Shown piece after piece: positions 33,001 through 43,805 of a stretch of 64,000 nucleotides of DNA; position 1 is the first letter of the stretch, and each line of letters starts with the position of its first letter. The notes beneath the pieces were generated by a model. It did not search any database. It saw only the letters and a program-made list of their open reading frames with translations, and was not told where the DNA came from. The translations under genes were made by a program, and so were the position numbers. The stretch is from Lentinus brumalis (taxonomy: Eukaryota > Basidiomycota > Agaricomycetes > Polyporales > Polyporaceae). The stretch spans positions 1 through 64,000 of the forward strand of contig MARA01000077.1 of assembly GCA_001792895.1 (NCBI GenBank), in the 5' to 3' direction.

Positions 33001-36000
33001 ACCACTGATAAGTTCTCGGATCTTGCACAGGAGACGGCAATAAGAGGGGCCCTGACAACGACAGTCAACCGCTTGATCTCAAAGCAGGAGATATCACATC
33101 AGCAGGTCATGAGTTACCTGGTTGGAGGCGGCGACGTGTACACGGATCGTACGTACACGACTCTTCACTGGGGGTCGTTTGATAGACTGGTTAGAGCCCA
33201 CTTCAAGGAGTCGCGACAAGTCTTCGGGGGACGGACCAGCGGGCAACACTCGCTGCATCCCGAAGAGGCGGCTCCAGCCGGAGCAGACGAGCAGGATGAT
33301 ATGGAGGTCGATGGCAGTGAAGTCGTAGATGACGACGACGACGACGACGAGGATGACGAGGATGAGGAGGACGCTGTTCTCGTCGACGATCGTGTGCCGC
33401 AGGGTAATGACAGAGAGGAGACCTTTGTGCTGCAGCTTCAACCCGGGTCAATATCCGCCACAAATCAGCAACAAGACTACATATATCGCAACACTGACCC
33501 TGAGTTCGAAAGTCTCTCTTTGTACGAGTTTGTCGGAACTGTCAGTAAAGTCAGCCTGAAGCAGCTAAACATGAACTCGTCTGCCAACGGGGGTCGTGGC
33601 GGCCGCAGACGGAGGCCTCGAGGGCTCTTCTCGTCTCCAAATCACACACAATTCATGACCCATGGGCTGAGGAAGAGATCCGACTGGCACGTACCAGTTG
33701 TACTGGGCGACAGGATCCCACGACCTGATCGAGAGCCGGAGGAACGTGAGGCCTGGGCTCGGACCATGCTTATACTCTTCGTGCCGTGGAGAACGCCATC
33801 TGATTTACGAGGCTCTGACGAGAGTTGGTTGGATGCGTTCGAGAGACGTAAGAATGACATCCCGAAGAGCCTCCTGCGAGTGATGGAGAACATGAGTGTG
33901 CTGTCGGAATGCCGAGATGCAAGGGACACATACCGGAATCTTCGACGGTCAGAGGCGCTGGCCTTTATGCGGGAAGGGTTGCCCGAGAACGGCATGGAGC
34001 ATAGTGGCACCAGTGATGGAGAGCTCGGGGGTGATTTTGAGTTGTTTGACAAGACGGACGTGCAGAATATATACGACAGTATTGGCGATGACGAGGCTGT
34101 TCGTTCGTCTCTAGACGACGTCGTTGGTCCACGAGTGAGGCAGGTGTTGGATGCATGTTACTGCAACGACGGTCTACCGAGATTGCCCAGTGTCAGTGAG
34201 CATAGAGACGAACGCGTGCGCGTAAGGGTGGACACGGACGAACCTACGTTACTGCAGGAGCAGGCCATTATGCGCCACTTGAAGCGGCAGAGGAGACCTA
34301 AAGAGTGTGGTGGCGATGATATTGTAGAGCGCCCGGCCAAAAGACGGAGGCGCAATCGACCTGATAATGTACAAGAGCATGTTAGCCGCAATACACTGGA
34401 CGCAGAGACCGGCAGTGGCTCAACTTTGCGTCAAGATGACGTTGCCGCAGCTGCTGAACAGGTGATCCGAGAAATGGGTCTTGAAAGCAACCCAGAACAA
34501 GAAAGAGCGTTTCGTCTAGTTGCTGAACGAGTTGCAAAGCCGGATGGCGACGAGCAGCTCTTGATGTACATGGCAGGCGTCGGAGGCACCGGAAAGACGC
34601 ATGTTGTCAAGTCAATCCTGCGATTGTTCGCGCTGCTAGGACGATCCAATGAGATCTTGGTGGGTGCACCAACTGGTGCCGCAGCATTGAATATTGGTGG
34701 GTATACTGTGCATTCGCTGATGATGCTGCCGTCAAAGAAGACGAAGACCTTGCTAAAGAACTTACGCTCAGTGTGGGCTTCCGTGAAATACTTCATCATA
34801 GACGAAGTGTCCATGATCGGTGCGAAGTTTCTTGCAGAGGTCTCCCGAAGGCTTCAGCTGGCAAAAGGAGATACCGGCGTTGACGCGAGTAAACCATTCG
34901 GAGGGGTGAATGTCATATTCACAGGCGACTTCGGACAGCTGAAACCTGTGAAGGCTACAGCGTTGTTCAATCATCAGTACGTCAACCACCCGGGCCTTCA
35001 GGCTATCAGGGATCATTCGAGTATAGACAACCTGAAGGGTATATATCTCTGGCGTCAGGTTAACACAGTGGTGAAGCTAATGAAGAACCAACGACAGTCC
35101 GCAGATCCAGTATACGCGGATTTGCTCGCCCGTGTTCGCGTCGGTGAAGGTCGTGACCGGCCAAGTCCAGATAGCGGAAACCAAAGTGATGTCGACATCC
35201 TGTACCGTCGGATCACTCATCAGGTCGCGAAGGAGGAACCAGACTCACTGAAGAACTTCCGAGACGCACCAATAATAGTCGGCACCAAGGCGCTGCGGGA
35301 TGCGCTCAACGCTAGAATTATTGCGCATAAGTCCAATGAACTAGGGGTCAAGGTGACCATCTTACACGCGCAAGACAAGATCAGTAGGGTCCCGGTTAGC
35401 GGCGCGCTACAACAGGGCCTTTGGAAGCTGTCCAGTTCCAGTACAGACGATGCCCTGGGCAGCCTTCCAATATTTCCAGGTATGAAGGTCATGTTGAGAG
35501 AAAACTTGGCATTCAGCAAGCGTCTGGTCAACGGATCTGAAGGAATCGTCAGACGAGTAGTGCATGAGGTAAAAGACGGGGTGGCGTATGCGACGGTGGC
35601 GTACATTGAGGTACCAGGCGCTGGTAAAGTGTGTCAGGAGCTTGACGAGGATATTGTCCCGATATTCCCTGAGAATGTACGTTTCAAGTGTCGCATGTCA
35701 GTCGGAGGGAAGACAGTCATGAAATGGGTTTCCAGGCGACAATTACCTCTGCTACCAGCATATGCGTACACTGATTACAAGAGCCAGGGGAAGTCCTTGG
35801 ACTATGCGATCGTTGACCTACAGAGCGCGCTCAGTTTGCAGGGTGCATATGTGATGTTGTCGAGAGTGCGGTCTCTTAGCGGTTTGATGATCCTGCGGTC
35901 ATTTTCACTTTCCAAAGTGTGCAGCAACTTGTCGCAGGAGATGCGAAATGAGTTCCACCGTATAGATAAACTCTCCGAGGATACAAGACTGAGATACGAA

Positions 36001-36033
36001 GCACAGCGAGTACGAGATAGGACGGGGGTTTGA
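30100..36033 (+). CDS. Helitron rolling-circle replicase-helicase 1 (1977 aa)
   Basis: A single uninterrupted exon from ATG at 30100. The N-terminal third includes Cys pairs (CAVCARR, CDECR) typical of the region before the Rep domain in fungal Helitrons. The Rep domain follows, with LFVTINPSDRDHPL and the metal-binding HUH motif in GTLHCHMLIW (about residue 750), and the catalytic tyrosines in YYVTDYITKDS (about 940). The C-terminal Pif1-like helicase has Walker A GVGGTGKT (about 1495), Walker B FIIDEVSM (about 1565), GDFGQLKPV and the last motif in YVMLSRVRSL. An Asp-rich run (about 1077-1095) comes from a GAC repeat. The protein nicks and unwinds DNA for rolling-circle transposition. No stop or frameshift is seen, so the element may be autonomous. 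Confidence 0.95.
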   Translation: MSPYASSGKAKGGELIIQGDLHFVLAMYGHWRPGQQLNLARCHRIPIPRKCTQETLAPLIQAHVCDDSCNRYEYIFEQLASARTDVRHATENEPRNASAGSEDPLRTREQVQPAEPEDGLRDGVDEGGADMSYLDVADDSLKRDIISEWQRVMTNSALEEMVCAVCARRTAQARITFLNPGDVNLEILRNDCLPAHVLPVTYNREVYMGAILHPKGMTRHDTAGALRVCDECRSDLTRSQLPRFALANFLYYGHERLPEEVRNAFRQSTQVERMLVSRARASKISFRFCELKDHPLEGTDPQTSQRCVRGNLAVHPQDATHLNTVLPPSHDAIRDTICAVFVGKTKLTPKTIEKLRPVLCRKSRLRTIITFLVGSNPAYRVTDQSDYQGFSEANLNELFGQGTEMLDEGVPCAMEVGHIDFSDAVEGATDGYIPGTDSSEVIPGPDDDEMLMENVGYLDSSDSPLNQQEMSMRALSHCLDGKAFVQSQAGSRLIPDFQNPMLLSWLFPHLDPWGIGGFQEPRRLRPLSLEQQLKYLLTVDESPFRDDTDFAFVYYNVCQKKAVFDSVTFRVSASHRERVVNELMAVDKSKLDNMILRFQDNPYYKPHEQEEVRIMRLLSQVTTVSHDLPGTTGYKLALRNQIRGLITFEGPPTLFVTINPSDRDHPLVRLYAGHEIDIEDRMRGEELTRWQRSVIVAKNPSACARFFHTMMTNFISVILRHKRRGKGLFGKCRAYYGTVEAQGRGTLHCHMLIWLEGHLSPQKLRDAMASSEVYRDKMFRWVESVIKCELPGVEEIIPEQLGKPSPRPKRSEETGNPHPGVIPAPSIHAFERHEEFHSAYQAFVCDLIKEYSWHEHRSTCFKYVEKGTIPTDPARRDALCRMRIDGSTRARTELDTETGAILLRRLQGRVANYNDVVVFLMKCNMDIKHIGSGEAAKALLYYVTDYITKDSLPAHIGLGALSYAIQKTTDKFSDLAQETAIRGALTTTVNRLISKQEISHQQVMSYLVGGGDVYTDRTYTTLHWGSFDRLVRAHFKESRQVFGGRTSGQHSLHPEEAAPAGADEQDDMEVDGSEVVDDDDDDDEDDEDEEDAVLVDDRVPQGNDREETFVLQLQPGSISATNQQQDYIYRNTDPEFESLSLYEFVGTVSKVSLKQLNMNSSANGGRGGRRRRPRGLFSSPNHTQFMTHGLRKRSDWHVPVVLGDRIPRPDREPEEREAWARTMLILFVPWRTPSDLRGSDESWLDAFERRKNDIPKSLLRVMENMSVLSECRDARDTYRNLRRSEALAFMREGLPENGMEHSGTSDGELGGDFELFDKTDVQNIYDSIGDDEAVRSSLDDVVGPRVRQVLDACYCNDGLPRLPSVSEHRDERVRVRVDTDEPTLLQEQAIMRHLKRQRRPKECGGDDIVERPAKRRRRNRPDNVQEHVSRNTLDAETGSGSTLRQDDVAAAAEQVIREMGLESNPEQERAFRLVAERVAKPDGDEQLLMYMAGVGGTGKTHVVKSILRLFALLGRSNEILVGAPTGAAALNIGGYTVHSLMMLPSKKTKTLLKNLRSVWASVKYFIIDEVSMIGAKFLAEVSRRLQLAKGDTGVDASKPFGGVNVIFTGDFGQLKPVKATALFNHQYVNHPGLQAIRDHSSIDNLKGIYLWRQVNTVVKLMKNQRQSADPVYADLLARVRVGEGRDRPSPDSGNQSDVDILYRRITHQVAKEEPDSLKNFRDAPIIVGTKALRDALNARIIAHKSNELGVKVTILHAQDKISRVPVSGALQQGLWKLSSSSTDDALGSLPIFPGMKVMLRENLAFSKRLVNGSEGIVRRVVHEVKDGVAYATVAYIEVPGAGKVCQELDEDIVPIFPENVRFKCRMSVGGKTVMKWVSRRQLPLLPAYAYTDYKSQGKSLDYAIVDLQSALSLQGAYVMLSRVRSLSGLMILRSFSLSKVCSNLSQEMRNEFHRIDKLSEDTRLRYEAQRVRDRTGV

Positions 36034-36227
36034 AGGGACGGTGGTGGAACGAATAAGGAGAGTACAGGGCGCCAAACCCGGACCTTCCGATCGCGTGGCA
36101 TTAGCGCACGAATTGGACGCGCACATGGTTATCTTTCTGCCTCCAAGTGGTTCCCGTTAAGTAGTGAATGACCCTGCGTGCAAGGATTCATGAGCACGAA
36201 GACGAAACGAGACGAATAACGGTAGAC

Positions 36228-36721
36228 TCACAAGGTCACCGCCAATTCCGCCTTCTCGCGGTCCATCGCGCGCATGTCCAGCAAATGGTAGCCGTCATCG
36301 CTTCGTCGAAAGACAATGAACTCCCCGGAAAAGGAAGGAGAACTACACATTTGTCGCACGGACATGTTCATGATCGAGCCGGGAAGAACGGGTACCCGGT
36401 AGAAGACGGTGTAATAGTCCCATCTGGGGTGTTCCTGGTTGGCGACACGGACAGTCTCGGAACCACCAACGCCGTGATCGATGGACCACACATCGCCGAG
36501 GATGGGGTAATGGTCGTAGTATCCAGGGAATTGGTAATGAGCGCGCGACTGGATTTGCTGGAATCCCGCCTGCCGGAGGAGTGGGAAGAAGTACCCTCTC
36601 CGCCACTAACGGCACGCGTTGTTAGACGAGTCTGCCATGATAAAATATAGTTCCTGCTCGCCTGAGTAGCGTCCGTCGATCCCTTCTGGTGGTGGAATTC
36701 GTGGCTCCGTGCTGTGTCCAT
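36228..36721 (-). CDS. Small uncharacterised protein, family member 2, with a GC-AG intron (145 aa)
   Basis: Exon 2 (36228-36605) is identified by its similarity to the member at 4.7-5.3 kb: WRRGYFFPLLRQ, WSIDHG, YYTVFYRVP and GEFIVFRRS. Upstream in the same frame is a TAG, which is the end of an intron. The only join that keeps phase is a 56-bp intron 36606-36661 with a GC donor (CAG|GCGAGC), a CTAAC branch site and a cgttag end. Exon 1 then starts at the ATG at 36721 or in frame at 36775. No catalytic motif is recognised. It lies 200 bp beyond Helitron 1, tail to tail with it. Confidence 0.55.
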
Positions 36722-37117
36722 TCCGGTGGAGGAGCAATGTTGCGTTGAGGTTGCGGTTCCCTTCGAGAGCCGCATCCCATTTAAGTACCTGTTCTGCTGA
36801 TATCACGCGAGCGTGGGATTGAGTGTTTTCTGAGCAAGTTGTTGCCAAGTGTACGAGCGGCGACGTAAGTGCAGAGTGATGCGAGCTCGAGGAAGGGCGA
36901 GGTGGTAAGTAGTATGTCATGAGCAAGAGGAACGATGACATCACTACTCAGAAGGTTTAGTGATGTCACGTACATATATCGGAGATCTCGTGGCGATGCT
37001 CTCTGACGCACACGAGCGCCCTGTTCACAGCGGAACCCTACCCGCAGCCACCCATCTCGAGTTGCTTCTCTACATATATGCCACCTAGGACTACGATGCT
37101 CGGATGCTCTTCAAAAC

Positions 37118-38832
37118 ATGTCCCGAGTAACACGCAAACGCGGACGTCCAAGTCGGACACAAGCTGGTCCTTCGGATGATCCTCTCGCTCGTCTGCCTCG
37201 AGTCGGTCAGTGCTGTCGTTCCGCTGTGTTAACAGCACACTAGGCTGACTTCAGATCTAGCGCCTCCAGTAGAACTTCAAAGTCAGAGTCTATTGGTGTC
37301 ACTCAGACGTCGTCCCATGAAGAAATTCCGGTCTGCTACTGCGGAGCTGCCCTCAGGTCTACCGCCTCCTCATCACACAGACAAGTACATGTCGTCGTTT
37401 TCTTACAGGGTCTGTACCACTACTGACCGTGCATTCAGGATGTACGTCGCGACTGCAAAAGACGTGATTATGGACCGGTGTGAGTACTGTCGCCATCTGG
37501 GACTCTCATCGTCTCTGAAGTGTCGCAGACCTGGTCTTGAGTTCCCTCGGCCAAGGCTCTTTTGGCACGGTGGTGCGCACAGTCGACACGATAACAGGTA
37601 CTGAGATTGCCGTCAAACTCCTGCACAAGGACGAAGATCTCAACTTCGACCCCCAAAGAGAAGTTCGTGCCTATCGTAAACTGCTGTCCGGCTGTCGTCC
37701 GCAGATCGAGTGAGTCTATCAGTTGTCGTCAATCTCACCACATCACTCACTATACGCGTGAAGACTTTTCGCAGCCGTCCTTGATTATGGGGAGCACATG
37801 GGATTCACGTGTATCGCCTTTGAGTTGTGCCAAAGCAATCTGTACGACGTCATACATGGATTCTCTGGTCTCGTCCCATTACCTGGTCGGCAACTGGCAG
37901 AGATCGCATACCAGCTGGTGTCTGCCACCGAGTGTTCGTCATTCCAATCTTCGTCGCGGTCATCGCATGCTTACGACACGCCGGCATAGATCTCCACTCG
38001 CTCGGCATCATTCACGCCGATCTCAAACCCGACAACATCGCCCTCTGCTCGTCTGAAACCGTCACAGTTCGATGGCTCGATGCTATCACCGGCTTTCATG
38101 ACAAGGTACGCATTAGCCGTTGTACATCCAGCACGCACGCTGAGACTGACCGAAACTGTAGAAAATCCTGAAGTCCACCCAGATACGGGTACTGGACCTT
38201 GGCACTGCAGTATACGATGACAACAAGCCCTTGAAGCTGGGTCGAGTAGGCAATCGTGGGTATCGTGCTCCAGAGATCAGCTTTGGTAGGCTATTGTCGA
38301 TTGGAAGTTGTCCGATGCTCATTATGATCTGCCAGGTACTGCTTGGTCTTTCGGCGTGGACGCCTTTGCTGTTGGTTGTGTCATTTCCGAGTTGTATCTA
38401 GGCGGCAACCTGTTTCCGGCCGACATGGACACTGATCGGGAGCATCTCGCCATGATCGACAAAGTCGTGGGCCCGTTCACCGAGGAATACGCTCACGGAA
38501 TCGAAGACAAACTCCCTGGCACATTCTCATTTATCGGGCGGGTGGCAGTTCGCTTCCCGCGTGCCGGAGTCTCTCTGTCCGCAGAGGAGCACGGGGAAGC
38601 GATGAGACGTCTGGAGAACCTGAAGCCTCTGTCGGTGAGTACTACCACCGTTTCAATAACAATTTTGCTCAGTTCGCTCGACCTTGGTCCTTCACAGGCT
38701 ACGATACATGATTCTGTGCTTTACGATCTCGTGTGCAAGCTCATGAAGCCAGATCCGGCCGAGAGGCTTGATTTGGGTGCTGCAACGAAGCATCCCTACT
38801 TCGACGTGCTTGCCAGACTGCAGTGGCAGTAA
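37118..38832 (+). CDS. LAMMER/CLK-like protein kinase (419 aa, 9 exons)
   Basis: Exons by phase are 37118-37205, 37255-37330, 37409-37479, 37529-37709, 37764-37933, 37990-38105, 38162-38285, 38336-38634 and 38698-38832 (1260 nt). A basic start with KRGRPSR precedes the kinase domain: glycine loop GQGSFGTV (residue 86), Lys in EIAVK (108), catalytic loop IIHADLKPDN (204) with HAD in place of HRD, DLG (246) in place of DFG, and GNRGYRAPE. The sequence EHLAMIDKVVGP (311) matches the EHLAMMER signature of LAMMER/CLK kinases, which phosphorylate SR splicing factors in the nucleus. All catalytic residues (K, D, D) are kept. It is shorter and more diverged than a housekeeping LAMMER kinase, so it is probably a lineage-specific paralogue. 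A polyadenylation-like AATAAA follows at about 38900. Confidence 0.85.
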
Positions 38833-39115
38833 GCAACCTCTCATTCGTTCCCGTCTACATGTCAATTCCCCAATTTGAATCCGTGTACAATGTACTTTGA
38901 ATAAAGCAATGTCTCTACTCCTCCCCACTGCGACGCACCGACACGATCGTCCCTGGACTGCGAGCAGTCTGTCCCTTCCAATGTGACCGCACCACCTACA
39001 GGAGTCCAAATGCGTAAGGCTCACCTCGTGCCGTAGTAGGGTTCAGTAAGTAGTAAGTACCGGTGATAAGTGTCTCTGAACCCTTTCGATTGCAAACGCT
39101 AATACGCAGAAATGT

Positions 39116-39668
39116 TCAGGATATAGGTATCTTGGCCGGTAGAGGCGCTTCGACGACAGGATCCATCCATGAACCGATGTACGCGTGGACGCGACTGGAT
39201 GCAAAGTGCGCCAGGAAGGACCAGTAGTCCTTCCTGGCAACGAATCGCAACTTCTGCACCATGTCTGAGAACTCGTCCGAGGTCTTCTTGTGCATCAGCA
39301 TTGTCATGGAGCGCTATCTCCAACTTGTAAGTTCTTGCTTCTCGAGACTTATAGGATGAACACACCTCGTCGCAGGCGACATTCCAGCCTTCCTGTATAG
39401 CCCTCCAAACGACCACCGGGTCACCTTCAGTCTTCAGGGACACCATGAGCCAAACTGCAAGTGGCCGACCATGAGCACGAATCCTTGGAAAATCAGGAAA
39501 AAAGCGCAGATGCGTACGTCCATTCGCGTTCTCATTGACCTCACTGACAAACACACTCGCTGGCTGCCAGACTTCCTCTGCATGGCTGCGGTCATGTCGG
39601 TCCAGCACCGACGTAAATTGGACGCGATCGCAATTGAAGTGCGTGCGGAGAGTCATGCCGTGGCTCAT
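39116..39668 (-). CDS. Uncharacterised protein, 5' end uncertain
   Basis: A frame from 39668 joins through a 52-bp intron (39314-39365, gtgtgt..gatag) to a last exon ending in a TGA at 39116. The C-terminal part (VARKDYWSFLAHFASSRVHA, then YIGSWMDP) is Trp- and aromatic-rich and looks globular. A second intron may lie in the first part (a donor-like GTGTGT near 39560). I recognise no family. Confidence 0.45.
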
Positions 39669-40080
39669 CTCTCAGTCTGGGAGTTTGGAAGGGGAGCGAT
39701 ACGAGGAAGAGATGGAGTCTGCAGCGATGATGTGATAGATTGAGCGCCGACCATTGACGTTTCCCGGAGAAGTTGACCATATGGCTCGGCTACGGGATGC
39801 GGACACACGCTCGCGCATCATGCGTTGTTACAGCGATGGCAGTCGCCACCACGCGTGCGTGGCTTCCGGCCAGACGTTCCAGGTTTTGACGTCATCGAGC
39901 ATAATGAGGTCACTGACAGCATTTCTAGATACCAGATGGACGTCCACGGCACTGCGCTCTCGGGAGTACATCCTTGCAAGTATGATGACGCTAGGGTACG
40001 GTCGTTTGGTCGCGCTATGTGTTCTCTCCGAATAAAAGGCGGAAGTCGAGTGAATCAACATCCAGAACGTACTGTCCGCG
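39669..40080. other. Spacer between divergent genes
   Basis: Forward frames occur at 39754-40097 but could not be joined in phase to the gene at 40081; they may be 5' untranslated sequence or earlier exons. Confidence 0.3.
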
Positions 40081-40824
40081 ATGGCGAAGGTCTGTGACTG
40101 CCGCAGAATTGCAGGAACCCGTGTGCTGACTCAATCACGCAGAAATCCTCTGATCGGGTTGCTCCTACTCGTCGCAAGGCCTCTGGTCGCGCACACGTCC
40201 GTCACCATAACGACAAAGTGAAGTATCTGGTTAAGCAGGCAAGTGTACTTTCCGGCCGTGCGTTATCCTTCAATCAATCTAACTGGTGTCGTAGAACGTC
40301 GTCCCCATCGCCAGACGTGCATTGCTCTATCAAGTAGACGATGTACAGCCGCGACTGGTTTTATTAGGTACCCACGATGACTGGGACGCGAACGGCGGAA
40401 GTCTGCCGTATGCCGAGGATCTAGACACGGCCGAGTGGTTCTCACACCCGCATACAATCGCACCTATCACTTCCCTGCCTGGTACCGGTTACCATCTTGC
40501 GAACGGTTACGACATCATAGCTGGCCGCTACAGATCCATGAGGCCTTCGCGGGGTCGCCATCCCATTCCGGGCAACGAAACACTACGCACTCTGTTCTCT
40601 GTCGACTGGCCGGGGACACTCATGGTCGTGAAACGGACGAAGTTCGAAGGAGGCCGCGCCATGCACATCACTCCCCCAGAAATCTCATTAATCAATGCGC
40701 TTGTCGAAAGGCGAGTGTTCATGTGTACCTTCATCCTCTCAATGATTGCTAATATCACCGTTTCCAGCTGGTTGCTTATTCAGATGGGAAGGACACCCGC
40801 GCATCGGTCGCCGGAGTCGTCTGA
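40081..40824 (+). CDS. Uncharacterised protein, distant family member 3, with a GC-AG intron (193 aa)
   Basis: Exons 40081-40089, 40143-40238, 40295-40714 and 40768-40824 sum to 582 nt in phase. The second intron (40239-40294) has a classical GC donor, AAGCAG|GCAAGT, a TCTAAC branch site and a gtcgtag end. Without its removal the frame stops after about 30 codons. The N-terminus is basic (TRRKASGRAHVRHH). The C-terminal half ends with WPGTLMVVKRTKFEGG, which lines up with GEFIVFRRSDDG and its surroundings in the members at 4.7 and 36.2 kb. No enzyme motif is evident. Confidence 0.6.
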
Positions 40825-42622
40825 CTCGACTTCCATCCAATCCTTCTCAGGATAATGTTCCACGAGATGTTACCTCCATCTTCAGTCTGATGTATTGAGT
40901 ATTATTCCCGCCGTCGGCGGTTAGTCAGACCATTGATCCGTCTGCATACCGGTTCCAGATTTTCGTGCGCGTTCATCCATCAGCACCCGATACTAAGCTA
41001 GCCATCGTCGGCGGTCGGCGATGCTCACCAGGCGCCGCCAAGTTTGCAAGTCGATTGGTGATTCCTTGACGGTCCGTGTGCGGCGAGTGCAGAGGGTGTG
41101 AAAGGAGAAGGAGTAAGCTCGTCGTTGCGATTGCATGTCAGGAATCGGCGGGTGTCTGGTAGATTGCGACGTGCGTTCAAAGTCTTTTGAGTATAGTTAC
41201 GTACGTACACGCAATAATAAACCACCTATAAGTTAGGATCTCTGACCAGGACACGAGCAGGCATTACGGTTGTGGCACAGACAGACGTCAGAAGAAAGTC
41301 CTATAGTAATAGATCTTGATGTGCGAGCATAAACTGAATAGTTGCATGAAGTCCACTGGGTTCGCAATTTTGAGCATATGAGTGACCATACTCTGCGGTG
41401 TGTCTCCTCGTCGAGTGAAAGAGATTCCTCTCATCGACTGAGATGATCGCACAGATACTATGTCAGCAAGACGGAAGTATAAACCACAGGGCAAGAGAAT
41501 ATAACCGACCTCGTCCATGCTGCAAGACCATTCATCACTGCACATGTTGATCATCTCCGCGTTCGTCGCAGGATATATACCCACGCCCCCTAGAACAGCA
41601 GTGAGTAGGAGAACCACTACAACAAGAAGATAAGGTACGTACAGTGTGAGCGTGGATCGGGGCCCGCGCTTTCCTGTACCTCGACGACATTTATCGTGGC
41701 TGTCACGAAGTCGCACTCTAACGATTGCCCCTGCATGACGCTATACTGCGCGTTCTGGATGGTCAGATGTGTGCGCATGACTCAGCTGTAATTCGGTGTG
41801 AGTCTCGTACATCGTCGTCAGATTGAGCACTTACAACGGTCCAGATTGCAGGATGTTAATGCGAGTTCGGTGAAGGCTTCGACCGCCCTCGAGTTATAAG
41901 TCGACACTCCGCTGTGGCTCTGATGTGAGCGGCACATACAATCATCCCGGAGGAGTTGAGACATTCGATACGACCCAGGACGATCGCTCCCTGAGACTAC
42001 CCCGAGTGTTCGTTCACATGGCATCGTCCTACTTCCTTGTCGGCGCTACCAATGGCCGTAGCATTCAGCAAATTCGCGGAAGTTCGACAGTGATGGTTAG
42101 GTAAAACGCACCACATCAGTTCCACCTCCGCGTTCGACGCGGTTACCAGGCTCAGATTAGAAGACGTGACGCTCACCAGGGACAGTATGGGATTCGCACT
42201 GGCAGTGGGAGGCACCATGCGCAGCCTTGGCGTCTACGAGTCTTCTATTGTGAAGCGCTGGAGATCTGCAGACGATCTGATTCCGCGATGCTTCTTCCTA
42301 CAGGAACATTGCAAGATTTCCCGCTTTCACTACGCCCTGATTTGGTCAGTGCATCATACACCTGATTGACCCGTGTGTTTCCACTGACGCGTCAGTCTGT
42401 AGCGCACGGAAATGTGAACGTCAGTCCGACGCCTGTCGTCATCCAGTCCGCTCAAGCAACATAAAGGTACGTCACGGAGGCCACCGCGCAGACAGAGATT
42501 CAAAGGCTGCAGAGGACACCTCGAGCAACATCTCCGCCCCCGCCGTCCTCAACTGTGCAGTACAGTAAGTGCCGAATTTTCTTCCGACTCGATCCTTACC
42601 GATTTGCTAGCGTCCTAGAGAA
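40825..42622. other. Poorly resolved stretch, possible short minus-strand genes
   Basis: Minus-strand frames at 41288-41716 and 41997-42218 share a TNAEMINM/SNAEVELM-like segment and may belong to diverged copies of one small gene, but neither could be spliced end to end. The upstream part before 42623 has an intron-like stretch (gtaagt near 42563), probably in the leader of the F-box gene. Confidence 0.3.
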
Positions 42623-43805
42623 ATGCCTCCGGTGTTCTCGAAACCGCGGAAGGAACATCCTGTACTCCCGGCAGACGTCTTATTCGAGGTCGCATGTCTC
42701 CTCGACCTGCCGAGCAGACGTGCACTGCTAGTGTCGCACAGCGCATTCCATCACACTGTCGCTCCGGTCATGTATAGGTCTATCAGCATCGTTATTCGCG
42801 CACCGGACCTAAGCCGCGCCGACTACATGGATCCATACCCCTTCTCCATCCTCAGTGGCTTGGTGACCTCCATGCGCTCACGGTCCATTGCACCACCTCG
42901 ATGCAACCCACAGCATCTCATCACCTTCGCCTACCTCTCGTATGGTATCAACGCAGATCTTCGGGCTATACCCCTCGTCGGTGCCATATTGCGCTCAGCG
43001 GGACGTCTGCGACACCTGCGCATCGATGTCGCCTCTGAGGCCGTCCCGATGACCCTCGATGTTCTCCGTCGTGCCGGTGTGATTATCACTCCCATCAGCA
43101 CCTTCACCCACTCATCCTCAGACGTCCACGCCAACCCGGATATATTGCCGTATCTACGCAGCGTTCGGTCGTCGAAGCTTCCCATCATCGAAGCCTTCAT
43201 GCGCTACCGACACATTGATACCATCGTCATGGACGGGTCACCGGAAGATAACTGTCTCGCAAAGTTCCTCCGCACGCTTCCACCTTGGAATCCCGCCGAT
43301 ATCCGGAAGTTTGCCATCACCTACTGTGGATACTCGAGCTTCACCGACCTGGTCCGTGGCATCTTCACTTCCTTCCCCAACATCGAATTCTTCGAGTTCC
43401 GGATCACCGGGTCTGTTGGATTGGGGTTTCTATCGGTACGTGCGTCTGCGGCTTCAGCGTCCAAGCACAATGCTGATAGACAGATGCTACTCACAGGAAG
43501 CAGTCGAGTTGCTTGCTCGTAACCTGGACCTCGTCCCTCGCCTGCGGGTGCTGGCCGTCAACCACGCCTCTTGCTACGGAGGTAAAATTCTGGACCGGCT
43601 CATGGGCCAACTGGAAGCACCCGTATGCGGAGATCAGTGCTCACAACGGGAAGCCTTGCGGGCTGTGATTCTATGTGACAACATGTGGTGTCGGAAAGAC
43701 GCGAACGGGAAGTGGGAGGTGACGGAAAGTACACCGGTCGAGGACTTTTTGTGGTACGACAATCGAGAGCAAGGTGACTGGGTCGCGCCTTGGGACATGT
43801 ATTAG
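42623..43805 (+). CDS. F-box domain protein
   Basis: Exons 42623-43435 and 43497-43805 are joined by a 61-bp intron (gtacgt..ctcacag), giving about 373 aa. Residues 14-55 (VLPADVLFEVACLLDLPSRR and following) fit the F-box consensus (LPxDVLxEI..LL). The rest has the hydrophobic spacing of the large basidiomycete F-box/LRR-like families without clear repeats. F-box proteins bring substrates to SCF ubiquitin ligases through Skp1; the target is unknown. The coding frame is intact and the start ATG is the first after the leader. Confidence 0.75.

Noticed and set aside
33328..33372. GAC/GAG repeat as a microsatellite feature
   Set aside because: It is part of the Helitron 1 coding frame and encodes an acidic run, so it needs no separate call.
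36033..36230. 3' end of Helitron 1 (hairpin plus CTRR)
   Set aside because: I found no hairpin followed by CTRR at a plausible distance that I could defend without other copies to align.
36606..36608. In-frame TAG in family member 2 taken as a nonsense mutation
   Set aside because: The TAG is the 3' border of a 56-bp intron with a branch site, and removing it restores the match to the family.
41600..41660. A strongly hydrophobic, membrane-like stretch in a minus-strand frame
   Set aside because: It coincides with a sequence bounded by gtacgt and ttctag and is most likely an intron read as protein.
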